DNA from: Trichopria drosophilae
Taxonomy: Eukaryota; Arthropoda; Insecta; Hymenoptera; Diapriidae
Assembly: GCA_030407085.1 (NCBI GenBank)
Contig: CM059582.1
Span: 137,227,001 to 137,291,000 of the forward strand
Length of the DNA stretch: 64,000 nucleotides
Reading direction: 5' to 3'
Both the position numbers and the translations under genes were made by a program. Position 1 is the stretch's first letter, and each line of letters opens with the position of its first letter. Below are positions 9,534 through 19,128 of the stretch, one piece after another. The notes beneath the pieces were generated by a model, which did no database searches, had not been told where the DNA came from, and saw nothing but the letters and a program-made list of their open reading frames with translations.

Positions 9534-10095
9534 TTAATGTATCACAAAGTCTATAACATTAGTATTATTGTCAAACAATCCATTAAACTTATTCCAGTCG
9601 AATAATTCAAGTTGATTCAATAACAGATGGATATTAAAATTACGATAGTCTCGACAAGTAATTATAGTATCGGTAGCTTTTGAGACTTTATGTCTGAATT
9701 CAATTGCAATAAGATCATAACCGTAAATAAAAGGGAGATTCTCCTGGTGATATGATACAACATTCTCAATAGAATCAACTATACAGTGGTCGATCCATGT
9801 GTCCGCAGTCAATGAGTGAAACGTCGCTTTAAAAGAAACAATTTGCAGCGCGTTTTCAACTATAAATTGATTGAGATAAACAGAAGAATAAACGTAGTCC
9901 AGTGCGTTAACCGCCTGAGCCACGAAGCCGATCAATTTGAAAATATTTGTCATCCAACTGATCAGTTAACCAGGTTTCCGTAAGAATTATTATGTGATAG
10001 AAATTATATTTAAAATAATGGCGTAATTCATGTATATTATTTTTTCATGAAAGAGACTGTACAAAAGCCAAGTACATTTAAATGGAAAATTTTCA
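9534..10095 (-). pseudogene. Endonuclease domain, interrupted
   Basis: Starting near 10095 the - strand reads LKIFHLNVLG (endonuclease start), then after stops IILTETWLTDQLDD at about 9995-9955 (the TETW catalytic block). A tRNA-like SINE head follows (9935 to 9897), then the C-terminal part down to 9534: DTWIDHCIVDS (usually THLDHIFV) and YGYDLIAIEF (usually SDHDLI). The normal central portion is missing. It would have been the APE-like nicking nuclease. Confidence 0.65.
9897..9935 (-). mobile_element. tRNA-like head fragment of SINE family A
   Basis: On the - strand this reads CGGCTTCGTGGCTCAGGCGG then TTAACGCACTGGACTACG, matching the first 39 bases of the SINE copies at 62815 and 38902. 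Only the A-box half is kept. It is fused to endonuclease coding sequence at both sides. Confidence 0.7.
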
Positions 10096-10735
10096 AATTG
10101 GCAACAGTATACCTTAGAACACTATTTGACATTAAATTTACAGATGAAAAAAAACTAGTCGCTGATGGTCCAGAAGGTTGGGCAGCTGCAATCTGGCGCC
10201 AGTTTTGAAGGTGAGAAAGATCTTCTTCAGACAAAATCTCTCGAACTGGGGCGCCTCTTGAAGGGCGAAAATTTATAATACTTCGATTGACATATAAATA
10301 TTTATTAGGCATGCCTTTAATTAGAAGTCGAGCTTTCTTTAATAAGTCCAGCGTCTCTTTAGGAATATGTTCATTGATATAAAAACGGCTGGATGGTATC
10401 TGATTATTGATCGAAGAAGCCACAATAGTTTTACGCTGCGGCATCGCTTTAATTATATCATTTCGAAGACCAGGATTTGAAACTCGAATTATAATGGTTC
10501 TTGGCTTTTGTACAGTTAAGGTAGAAGAGGTTTGGGCAGACTCATTACCAACAATATTAGATCGTGATTGAAGTCACGATGCTGATAGTACGTCCCTTGC
10601 CTCAGCTATCACATTGAGACATTCAGCAATCTTGAGCATAATCGCGGAAAGATCCTCTCGCTCTTGTTCAGGAAAAGCAGAAACAACAATATCACAGTTG
10701 CGCGTCTCATATCAAAGTCATATGACATCCAGCAG
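10037..10735 (-). pseudogene. ORF1 of the Jockey/CR1-type element
   Basis: The - strand frame from about 10735 reads CDIVVSAFPEQEREDLSAI, then after a stop TIIIRVSNPGLRNDIIKAM (RRM-like fold of ORF1), MPQRK, then INEHIPKETLDLLKKARLL and YLYVNRSIINFRPSRGAP with ILSEEDL. This C-terminal pattern is typical of insect Jockey/CR1 ORF1 proteins, which bind element RNA. It runs on without its own stop into LKIFHLNV of the endonuclease, so the two ORFs have become fused by mutation. A TGA near 10566 breaks the N-terminal part. Confidence 0.7.
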
Positions 10736-10740
10736 CTCTT

Positions 10741-10947
10741 AATTTGTGAGAAAAAAATTTAAAACTTGCCTAAAATAAAAATTCGGTGCATGTTTATAGT
10801 GCTTTTTATGCTATCCGATACATTTTGACCTCCCAAACACGAATCCACTCATCACCTTACATTTTTTTCTAACCTCAAAAACAGGTAAAAATAGATATTT
10901 TTGAAAAATGGTTTCGCTTAATTCGGCAATTATTAAAACCTTCCAAA
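10741..10947. other. Unassigned AT-rich spacer
   Basis: I see no coding motif or clear repeat in this stretch. It separates the ORF1 end of the Jockey/CR1-type element from a truncated SINE. Confidence 0.4.
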
Positions 10948-11102
10948 ACGTTGTTTGTTTACTTTTCGAAAATATTGTTTATCTGGCGGAAATCGACTCA
11001 TGACCGCTGCCATACTTGGTGTAGGTTTCTGCACTTCCTACATTCCATACACAAATGTGAAATATGGCACCATCTTCTTCAGCCGATCTGCAGCTCTCGC
11101 AA
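10948..11102 (+). mobile_element. SINE family A, 5'-truncated copy
   Basis: Body sequence TCGAAAATATTGTTTATCTG, then GGCGGAAATCGACTCATGAC, through to GATCTGCAGCTCTCGCAAA, matches the copies at 62815-63182 (+) and 38530-38902 (-). The tRNA-like head is absent. An AT-rich repeat follows directly. Confidence 0.85.
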
Positions 11103-11480
11103 ATAAAAAATAAAAAAAGGACATCAGATTTTTTCTCAGAAATGTAAGTTAAAAAGACATTAAAAATTATTCATCCTTTATACATTGAATTTAATTTAAT
11201 AATAACAAATATTTTTTAATTTCCTGTGTATTAAAATTAAAATGACTATATTAATTTCAATTTTTTCCCATTGTTTTGCATTAGTATGTGAAAAACTGTC
11301 ATTTAATAGTATCTATTAAATTTGTTATAAAACATTTTAATAACTTGATTCCTGTTCTTTCATATAATAATATTGTATATTGTGCTGTGAAACTAAATGT
11401 TGTTGACGTCATTTTCCACTTAAATAAGGACATGACCTGAATATCGCCCATATGAATTGACAGATTTAAGTTATGAATTT
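11103..11480. repeat. AT-rich repeat, copy 1 (empty of SINE B)
   Basis: This about 375-bp segment, from GAAATGTAAGTTAAAAAGAC to TGACAGATTTAAGTT, recurs in reverse orientation at 37672-38530, again next to a SINE A copy. The other copy is interrupted by SINE B, while this one has the uninterrupted target at 11360-11374. It includes a TTGACGTCATTTTCC site. No coding function is evident. Confidence 0.85.
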
Positions 11481-12136
11481 ATAACTCAAACATTTTGTCA
11501 TGATCAACTGTATTCTTTATAAATGGTTGTTTCTTTAAAATAATTACAAAATTTTTTCAATCAATTAAATTTACAAGTTTTTCATTTGCTTAATATATAG
11601 TTCTAAATCATATAACAGTGATTCTATTAATCTTTAACAATTGATCACATTATTTACATACTGCGCACTAACACATTAAAATGTATCTTAATAACATTAT
11701 GGCGGATCTCAAAAGTTAAATTTTTCCACAAGGGGCTTCTACTGCGAAGAGGAAAAATTGTTGAGACAGTAGCAGTGGAAACGGTGAAGAAAAAAGATGA
11801 TCAAATGCTCCAACTGTGGACATAACTATTCCTGCCATCATTAACTATCACTGCCAAAAAAATGCTCTTGGTCTTTACGTTGGACTAGCTACCTAGCTCT
11901 CAGTGGAAAGGAAAAAAAGATTTGCTACAAAAGCCCTAGGTCCCACCAAGTAACTATGGTTGAAATAGATGCAAGCCATTTGAAAGAAAATTCAGTCATG
12001 CTTGGCTAGACCAATACAAACCGTGGCTAGTATATTCCAAATAACTGTAAGACGCTATTGGCAAGCACTGTATATTATTCCCTCACATCCCTGGTAAAAA
12101 TGGAAGCGTATGTCGTATGATGTCTATGTAAGTCGT
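11481..12136. other. Unassigned AT-rich region
   Basis: No ORF with a recognisable motif was seen. A moderately G-rich patch at 11700-12110 resembles decayed coding sequence but gave me no motif. Confidence 0.4.
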
Positions 12137-12459
12137 GTTTTATGGCCATCTTGAAATAATCGTATCTACGGCAATTTGTGACGAAAAATGAATTTTTTTT
12201 TCATTTTAAAGCTAAAAACATCAGCTTTCTCGTGAAATATTTATCCATGGCATCAAATAAAAAATTACCATTGTTTATAACAAATAAATTGTTTAAAATT
12301 CATTTACGCAAAGATTACCATTTTTTTTTTAAATTAAAAAATACCTTTGAGTTCCTCGTTAAATTCCCTTCAAAAAGCATATTTTTCCAGAATGGTTGTG
12401 AAATAGTTGCTATTCGAAATAAATTAATTCTTCCGGCGCACCTCTAGTACCGCGAGCCG
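12137..12459 (+). repeat. Left TIR of the long-TIR transposon
   Basis: This is the reverse complement of 18803-19128, with scattered mismatches and small indels. It starts GTTTTATGGCCATCTTGAAA and ends CACCTCTAGTACCGCG. Both TIRs turn GC-rich at the inner end (CTAGTACCGCG), close to where the gene's promoter would sit on the right side. Confidence 0.9.
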
Positions 12460-12779
12460 CAGTCATGCTATGTCGCGCCAAGCTGGCCGGTCCGATGCGA
12501 CATTAATTCTTGTCCTTCGTTTATGTCATGCATTGTAACTATTTGATACATTATTCTTAAACAATGCACGTAGATTTATAACGAAGGGTTAGGAAAATGA
12601 ACAACAATTATTGCTCACAAAGTTTTAATTTTATATATAGTTTATTTCATTATTTTAAGAATTGTATCTTTTTCAAATAGTGAAAATGGTTTGACATGTA
12701 ATGTATTTAATATTACTGGAATGATGCAATGATGCCTAATGTCTCCTTTACTTGTTTTGCTAATTTAAAACGTGGCTCC

Positions 12780-14600
12780 AACTTTTTTCTTCTTCGTAAT
12801 ACTGGTCATTCGTGAAATAGTGGCAATGAATATATGGTAGTGCTTCTGTAGCGCAATCAAACAATTCTTTTGGCGTTTGAATAGGATTATCTATTCGTTG
12901 TAGGTTCCACCTAACCCATCACATGGTCCTTTTCCATGTGATGTGAGGAAAAAATGCCATTCTGCTGTGATTTTAAAATCCTGCGAGTGATGACTGAGGT
13001 TGATGACATTTTTTGGGTTTTTGTATTGAGGACCTGCTCCATCCGAAAAGTATATCATTTTTTTAACGGTGGGCAGTTTTTTTTAAATAAATTTGATGAT
13101 GTGTGACTGGAAAAGATGTATGGTAACGGTATTATGATTCAGACATTCGGATATTAATACAAGGCTTTTCATTTGCAAAGTTTTTTTGTCGTCTTTATAA
13201 TAAATTGTAGTGGGATGAACAGTTGCTTAGTTATTATTCCAGTGCACCCCTTGAATTGCATTTTGAAGAACAAACGCGTAATTCTCAGAAAAGTCGCAAA
13301 TTACAATGCATTCATTTGTTTCCAAATTTTCTTTCGTATAATTAAAAAATTCATTTTGCTGTTTAACAAGACATGAATGACGTAATAATTTCTTGAGTGA
13401 TTCTGTTAAGATATGTAAAAATTCATCTACAGGCGTTTTTAGAGTTTGCAACGTAGTCCGATCAACATGTGTCCATTGCTTATAAGTCACACATTTATAT
13501 GATAATATAATTATCATCGAACATGTTTTCCAATGTTTCTGCTAAATCATGTGTACCAGGACATGTTGAGCAAATTCCCATGTAGCAATTCGTAGACGGC
13601 GGGTCTCATATCATTCTGTTTAAACAATCGTGATAAGTTTTAATGGTCTGCGGATAATCACTTGTAAATCTTTTGATATTTGCACCATCGATTAATAATT
13701 TTACGTTTTCGTGAATGGCACAAACACAGACCGAATGTGTGTCACTGGCGACTGCTAGAACACACTGTTTTAGCCGTAAAGTTGCAAATCTGGAAAAGCT
13801 ACCTTTTAGTTCAGGATTGTTGTTTTTAAATGCTTGGTATAACTCGTTTAAATTGATCAAGAGTAATTTTTTTGTACCTGATTCCTTTTTCTGTCAATTT
13901 TTACGGATACGCAATCCTTCTGCCCGGACATTAGTCGACTAAATTCGTCTGATTGATAAAAATCTATTACTTCATTAACTACGTTCGGTTGTAATATTGG
14001 ATGACTTTTTGGATTTGATCCTTCTAAAACACCTTTATCTATTGCAATGGTCTTTGATACTGTAATCATGTGTTTTGTGGCGATTGGAAAATGTCTGAGA
14101 ATTTTATTATGTGACCAGTGATGAAAGATAGTTAAAATTCCTACCTTCATTGTTCGATCTGTCATCGAATTAAATTTTTCCTGTAAAACTGTCAGCATAT
14201 ATGTTCCGTCGTCAACTACATCAGATGAATCTTCTGTTAATGTTTGAAAAATGTTGTTTCTTATGGCTTTTGAAATATTTTATATTTTTTCTTCACGGTA
14301 TTGAAGTTGCTTTATTTTTTTTATTTTGATAGGAGATGATCCAAAGAAGCTTAATCCCTTATTCACACCGAAAATTACGTTTGAAAGCGGTATTTTCCAA
14401 GCGGTATTTTTAGCGAAGTGTCGCTAGTTTCGAAAATTTCTTCACTCGTTGCACCATACGTGGGCGATACATTTTCATCGATGGTTAAAACGACCTGTTT
14501 TAAAAAATAAACCTATTTTATTTCAAGCCAGGATATTCATAATAATAGTAATAACCAACTGGAAGGAGATTTAAAAAATGGTAATTCTGACATAGCGAAT
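12780..14600 (-). pseudogene. Transposase-like protein, main part (family with DFSENY and SDGAGPQYKN motifs)
   Basis: From the 14.2 kb side the - strand gives TVLQEKFNSMTDRTMKVGIL, VVNEVIDFYQSDEFSRLMSG, a frame break, then LYQAFKNNNPELKGSFSRFA, DTHSVCVCAIHENVKLLI, a stop, CYMGICSTCPGTHDLA, YKQWTHVDRTTLQTL, ECIVICDFSENYAFVLQNAI, then after a shift LVLISECLNHNTVTIHLFQ, YFSDGAGPQYKNPKNVINL and EWHFFLTSHGKGPCDGLGG. The spaced Asp in DFSEN, Asp in SDG and the HGK/CDG block look like a DDE-type nuclease core, which is inference. The pattern recurs in many insect and cnidarian proteins annotated only as uncharacterised. At least three frame or stop lesions are present. Confidence 0.65.
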
Positions 14601-15305
14601 ATTGGAATTTGGAATGTATAAATAAATAAAATAAGTAATGTTCGTTATTAGTCTATATTTTATTAGAAATAAATTGAGGATACGAAAAGTAGTGTCGTTA
14701 TTGCAATGCTGCACGTTTAACCACCGGTAAAAATTATATAACACAAAATTTAAGTTTGGATAAATCTATTTTTACTGAAAAAATATTTTACTCTGATAAT
14801 GCATCATATATACCTAACAATAATTAAAATTTAAAATAATAACTTATACTTCTAATACCCCCCCCCCAATTGGATCGTGTGACCTTGACGTGGTGGGGGG
14901 GCTTAGCAGAAACCGTTTGGAGGTCCTGAGACGAACGCAGTATGCATGAAGAGAGAATGCTGAACCCTATAAACGGGTACTCAAATTGAATGGCTCGGAA
15001 CTCTATAAACGGGTTTTCCGATGAATGAGTGCGAGATTGGGGCCGGAAGCTCACGCGCCATCTCTGTCCTTCGAGCTGCAGGGGAAATGGGGCAAGGGAC
15101 CTCTGAGGTCCTGCGACCAATATACGATCCCCCAATCCACAGGTGTAATGCTATCGTGCCGAAGGATGCATGGTACAGGGGAAGCTGTACTGCAAACGAT
15201 GCCCTTGGGATACCGGGCGCCCTCCCATTGTATTAAGCCTTCGACCGGCATGCGGAGCTCTGCCGGGAGCGACCTTTTATTTCCCTAGCTACTCGTGGGA
15301 ACAGC

Positions 15306-16150
15306 ATGCAGAACACAGTAATAAACAAACAAATAAACAAAAACAGAAAAAAAGAGACTGTGGCTTCCGAAGCCGCAGATGAAGTCCCTGGCACCTCAAC
15401 GGGAGCAAGGCCTCAAATACCTACTCTCAACGGGGCCGCCAGAAAAAGGCTTCAAAAACTGCTCAAAGGAGGCATGGCTTTTGAGGAAGCCCGCGCCCTT
15501 TGCATAAAACCGATCGCGGAAAATACGGGCGCGAAAAAAAATCCCGCTATAAAACGGGTCAGGTCGGAGGAGCAATCCCTACAGGACCGACCCAAGAAGC
15601 ATCCTAGAAGTCAGGAGCCTGTTGACAGGCCCTCCTTCCGGGATGTTCTTGGATCGGTCAAAATAGGATGATAAGGTCCCTATGACAGGTGTGCAGCTCG
15701 GAGTCTTGCAAAAGGCTATCATCAGGGTAGTTTCTGAGACCCAAGATGAAGGAGCAGGACCGAGATTTCTGGGATGCGCACAAAAAACGGGATAGCTGCT
15801 ACTGACCTGCGCGGACGATGAAAGCCGCGCGTGGGTGACCAAAAACATCGAAAAGGTCAAGGTTTGGGAAGGCTCGGAACTCGCGGTAATGGGGGAGGAC
15901 GAGTTACCCAAGCCTAAAGTCGGTGTGGTGTGGATACCGGGGGCTGATATAGAACCCCCAAAAGACATACTACACCGAATAAAAGTTCAAAATAAGGGAC
16001 TGTAGACCGAGCTGTGGAGGGTCTTCAACACGAAGGCTGAAGGCAAGGGCCAAACTCTGACCCTTGCCATCGATGACGCCTCGTTTGAGACTCTCCAGGG
16101 AATCGACTGCAGGCCCTTCCTCGACTTCGGGCAGGTCTTGATCCGATTCA
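15306..16150 (+). pseudogene. ORF1 (DUF4780-like) of the nested non-LTR element
   Basis: 15306-15671 gives TLNGAARKRLQKLLKGGMAF then basic sequence NPAIKRVRSEEQSLQDRPKK, ending at two stops near 15669. In other frames 15690-16150 continues IIRVVSETQDEG, LLLTCADDESRAWVTKNIEK, VWEGSELAVMGEDELPKPKV, GVVWIPGADIEPP and LAIDDASFETLQGIDCRPFL. This is the C-terminal globular part (DUF4780-like), more complete than in the 5' element of this window. There are stops at 15796 and 16003. It likely served as the element's RNA-binding Gag-like protein. Confidence 0.75.
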
Positions 16151-16162
16151 TGAATGTAAAAT

Positions 16163-16529
16163 GGGCTTATGTAAAATGTGTCAAATCCATGAAATGTGTA
16201 ACACAAACTCAAATTCAAGACTCAGCGATGATGATCTGAGCGGTTGTATCTGTAATAACACGACACAAAGTACCAGATTCTTTGCTGTAATTGAAATGAT
16301 TTCATTAAAACGAAAAACTTATCTGATAGCATTTTTGGAGTAGAATACGGTAGAATATCTCTGCATGATTGATGAATAGCACATTTTATTCTTGCCAATT
16401 GATTTGTTGAAAACCCTTCAACTTATCGGCTGCATCCGGTTGTAACAAAAGTAGAAGATTCACGAACTGAGTCTTGAATTTGAGTTTGTGTTACACATTT
16501 CACGGATTTGACACATTTTACATAAGCCC
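16163..16529. mobile_element. MITE with 63-bp TIRs inside the nested element
   Basis: Bases 16163-16225 (GGGCTTATGTAAAATGTGTC...) are the reverse complement of 16467-16529 with about one mismatch. The 367-bp unit has no coding content. It lies after ORF1 and before the endonuclease remnant. A target duplication is not clear (AAAT versus AAAA). Confidence 0.85.
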
Positions 16530-16735
16530 AAAACGTGGTTATGTCCGTTATGTCACACAAGATATTTGATACATACAGACAGTATTTTGTTTACATTCTT
16601 GTGGCTCTAACACAGACAATCAGCGAGCAAGCAACGTTCCACTGGAATCGACCAATCACGAGGCGCGTAGCCTTAACATGGGTTTCCCTATGTTCACTTC
16701 TATCAGACTCACCCTGTATAATGTAACGAGCAATA

Positions 16736-17007
16736 TCACTAGGTGGTTTGTATGGGATGAGGAATCGCTGTCTGATCACAGGTATATTAGATTCGACTTA
16801 TCCGCAGTTAAAACAGTTAGGAAACTAGAATATAGGAATCCTAAAAAAACTATTTGGAGCAACTATAAAAAACAACTCAGTATAGATATATCTCAATTGT
16901 CTTTTCCAATAATAACTATTGAGAACATTGATCATGCCACAAATTTACTAACAAAGTTCATTTTAAAAGCGTATGGAAAAAAAATTGTCCTTTCAAGTTC
17001 AAATTAA
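16736..17007 (+). pseudogene. Endonuclease C-terminus of the nested element
   Basis: The frame reads NITRWFVWDEESLSDHRYI, containing the SDH motif that ends APE-type endonucleases of this group, then linker IWSNYKKQLSIDISQLS. The N-terminal two thirds of the domain are missing; 16530-16735 is unrelated sequence ending TCACCCTGTATAATG, which resembles a mariner-type end. Directly after 17007 the sequence jumps past the RT. Confidence 0.75.
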
Positions 17008-17023
17008 CTAATAGAGACGTCCC

Positions 17024-17790
17024 GTGAGAAACGAGGCAAGAAGTACCATGTACAGAGTGCTAACTGGAGAGAGACCAAATTGGTTATCAAGGAGGATTAA
17101 CAGCTTCAAAAGGGAAACCTTGCGAAATACGATTCTGGGAATGCCCACGGATGACACTAAACTAGAACCTGGGAAAACCAGGCTCTTCAAGGTTGAGTCG
17201 ATGTCGTGGGAACCACAGACATCGATAGAGAATGACCTGACAAGGACCTCATTAGTGTGGTACACCGATGGGTCAAAAAATTCGAGCGACACATCATACG
17301 GTATATTCGGGGACCGTCCGAAAGTAAAGATGTCAGGCAGCCTTGATAAAAATGCAAGTATTTTTCAAGCGGAATTAATGGTCGTAAAAGAATGCGTGCA
17401 ACTTAATTTGGACAGGAAGTACAAAAACCATACTATAGTTATCTTAACAGGTAGCCAAGCGTCCTTAATGGCCTGGAGGCACTAGAGGTAAACTCCAGAC
17501 TTGTAAAAGACTGCATTTCCGCTCTAAACACCCTCGCCCATAATAAGTCGTTCTAGAATGGGTAAAAGATAGGTCGTTCTAGAATGGGTAAAAGGACATG
17601 CAGGTAATAAAGGCAATGAAGAAACCGATAAACTGGCCAAAATAGGTGCCAATAAAAAATTCTGTAGCTCGGAACCGGCCATAGAAATAAATTCCAAAGT
17701 AGCGAAAAAACTACTTAGGAACTCAATAATAAAGGATGCTAAGGAAAACTGTGGCATAATAACAAACCCTAGACACTCAAAAGCACTCAT
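17024..17790 (+). pseudogene. RNase H domain of the nested element
   Basis: 17024-17485 reads VLTGERPNWLSRRINSFKR, then LVWYTDGSKNSSDTSYGIF (first Asp), FQAELMVVKECVQ (Glu) and VILTGSQASL. The latter should be a DSQ motif, so the second catalytic Asp is Gly. A frameshift follows, then LEWVKGHAGNKGNEETDKLA (His block). Just before it a 25-26-bp stretch, GTCGTTCTAGAATGGG and following, is duplicated in tandem (about 17549-17600). The domain is inactive on this evidence. Confidence 0.75.
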
Positions 17791-17815
17791 AGAAGGCTAC
17801 AACGGATCGAACGCC

Positions 17816-18106
17816 ATGGAAATCACAAACAGAAATACAGCCACAGCAGTAACAAGAGTGCTAACAGGACACTGTCGCCTAAAAAAGCACGCCCTAAGAA
17901 TGGGGCTGACAGACACCCCACTCTGTCGCTTCTGTTTAAGTGCAGAGGAAACTCCAGAACACTTATTAATACTCTGCACAGCAACTTGTCAGAAACGTAA
18001 ATCGATCTTCGGAAAAGACTTGCTTACCGCAGAAGAAACAAAAAACCACTCATTCAGTAGCATTGTAGCCTTTATCGACAAGCTGCAGCTACGGGATGAG
18101 CTTTAA
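17816..18106 (+). pseudogene. ORF2 C-terminal finger of the nested element
   Basis: This 96-residue frame reads ATAVTRVLTGHCRLKKHAL, then CRFCLSAEETPEHLLILC (C-x2-C-x9-H-x4-C) and ends at a stop at 18104-18106. It is the intact C-terminus of ORF2, equivalent to 5420-5737 in the first element. The following 76 bases are 3' UTR up to the target duplication. Confidence 0.8.
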
Positions 18107-18189
18107 CTAGCTAGATTCGCCACAATAGGATCCTGTCGATCCGCAGTGGCCAGGCCATGAGGCCTAACCATATTAGAATATATATACTT

Positions 18190-18474
18190 CTAATACATAA
18201 TTATAATAATTAAACGTACCTTTTGATCTTCAAGGTCCTCGTTTTCATTTTCAACGCTAGTAGATGGCAAAAGAACTCGAGTACGACAGGAGTTACAAAT
18301 CATCATCTTCAAAGTTTCGTCATTTATCAGCAACTTCATCTCACGCAGCAGCCATTCTGTAATTTTTCTCAGGGGTACTCCTCTCTTCGTAATATGCTGA
18401 GGCAAATTATGCGGATTGGCGCACGTGTCAAACCGCCATTTTGTACCACTCTTCTTCAACCGGCATTTGGGCAT
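18190..18474 (-). pseudogene. N-terminal segment of the same transposase-like gene
   Basis: The frame starts MPKCRLKKSGTKWRFDTCA and reads LRKITEWLLREM and MMICNSCRTRVLLPS, then acidic NENEDLEDQKV. The Cys and His spacing (TCANPHNLPQH ... ICNSC) suggests a small zinc-binding DNA-recognition domain, an inference. Its start is 329 bases inside the right TIR and its reading direction matches the main part at 14600-12780. The intervening 3.3 kb is a retrotransposon. The coding stretch ends in AT-rich sequence at the insertion site; an intron may have lain there. Confidence 0.6.
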
Positions 18475-18802
18475 TGTGCTAAAAGTTTAATATATAATTT
18501 ATTTAAAAACTATGTATTACAAAATATATACTTCCAAAATATGGAACTATGTATTATAACACTTATCTTTTACGAATCTACACTATTCGTAGAACGTAAT
18601 TACACGGAATACTGCACCAACAATGAAACGCAAATAAAATACACTATGTACTGAGTGAACACGTCTGCTCTTACGAACGGACAAAAGAGGACTAAACACA
18701 GGAATTTCTGAAGAGAGTGAAAAGTGAAAGTTGCCATTGTTGCTCGCTCCCAGCAAAGAATGCAAACGGTAGCACACTAAGCGATACAATGTTGCCGGCC
18801 CG

Positions 18803-19128
18803 GCCGGCGCGCGGTACTAGAGGTGCAGCGGAAGAATTAATTTATTTCGAATAGCAACTATTTCACAACCATTCTGGAAAAATATGTTTTTTGAAGGAAA
18901 TTTGACGAAGAATTCAATGGTATTTTTTTAAATTTTTAAAAAATGGTAATCTTTGCGTAAATTAACTTTAAACAATTTATTTGTTATAAACAATGGTAAT
19001 TTTTCATTTGATGCCATGGACAAATATTTCACGAGAAAGCTGATGTTTTTAGCTTCAAAATGAAAAAAAACTGTCATTTTTCGTCACAAATTGCCGTAGA
19101 TACGATTATTTTAAAATGGCCATAAAAC
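18803..19128 (-). repeat. Right TIR of the long-TIR transposon
   Basis: This inverted partner of 12137-12459 ends ATGGCCATAAAAC at 19128. Its inner edge (CGCGCGGTACTAGAGGTG) lies about 330 bp upstream of the ATG of the gene at 18474, so it may include promoter sequence. Confidence 0.9.

Larger units (their letters stand above)
7900..10740 (-). mobile_element. Decayed Jockey/CR1-type non-LTR retrotransposon
   Basis: On the - strand the order is ORF1 (10735 to 10037), endonuclease (about 10095 to 9534), linker (9444 to 9136), RT (9001 to 8279) and a C-terminal tail traceable to about 8000 (QLDYCCVVYNDVNA, then CVLRFLGLSQNV). The order and the ORF1 C-terminal motif are those of Jockey/CR1-type elements. 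It has many frameshifts and stops, an internal RT deletion and an embedded SINE head. The limits are approximate and no target duplication was found. Confidence 0.8.
14859..18182 (+). mobile_element. Nested I/LOA/R1-group non-LTR element with 14-bp target duplication
   Basis: It is flanked by TATACTTCTAATAC at 14845-14858 and 18183-18196. The leader starts with a C-run and GGATCGTGTGACCTTGACG, followed by a DUF4780-like ORF1 (15306-16150), a MITE insertion, the endonuclease C-terminus (16736-17007), RNase H (17024-17790) and the C-terminal finger (17816-18106). The endonuclease N-terminus and the whole RT are deleted. It sits in the gene of the long-TIR transposon. Confidence 0.93.
12137..19128 (-). 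mobile_element. DNA transposon with about 325-bp TIRs, split by a nested retrotransposon
   Basis: Left TIR 12137-12459 and right TIR 18803-19128 are inverted copies starting GTTTTATGGCCAT. Between them, on the - strand, lie an N-terminal coding segment (18474-18190) and a long transposase-like segment (about 14600-12780), separated by a 3.3-kb non-LTR insertion (14859-18182). Without the insertion the element is about 3.65 kb with one gene. I could not see a clear target duplication (left flank TAAGTCGT, right flank GCTCAACG). The superfamily is unassigned. Confidence 0.8.

Noticed and set aside
15021..15382. Several overlapping short ORFs with no common frame
   Set aside because: They lie in the 5' leader of the nested non-LTR element and have no recognisable motif.
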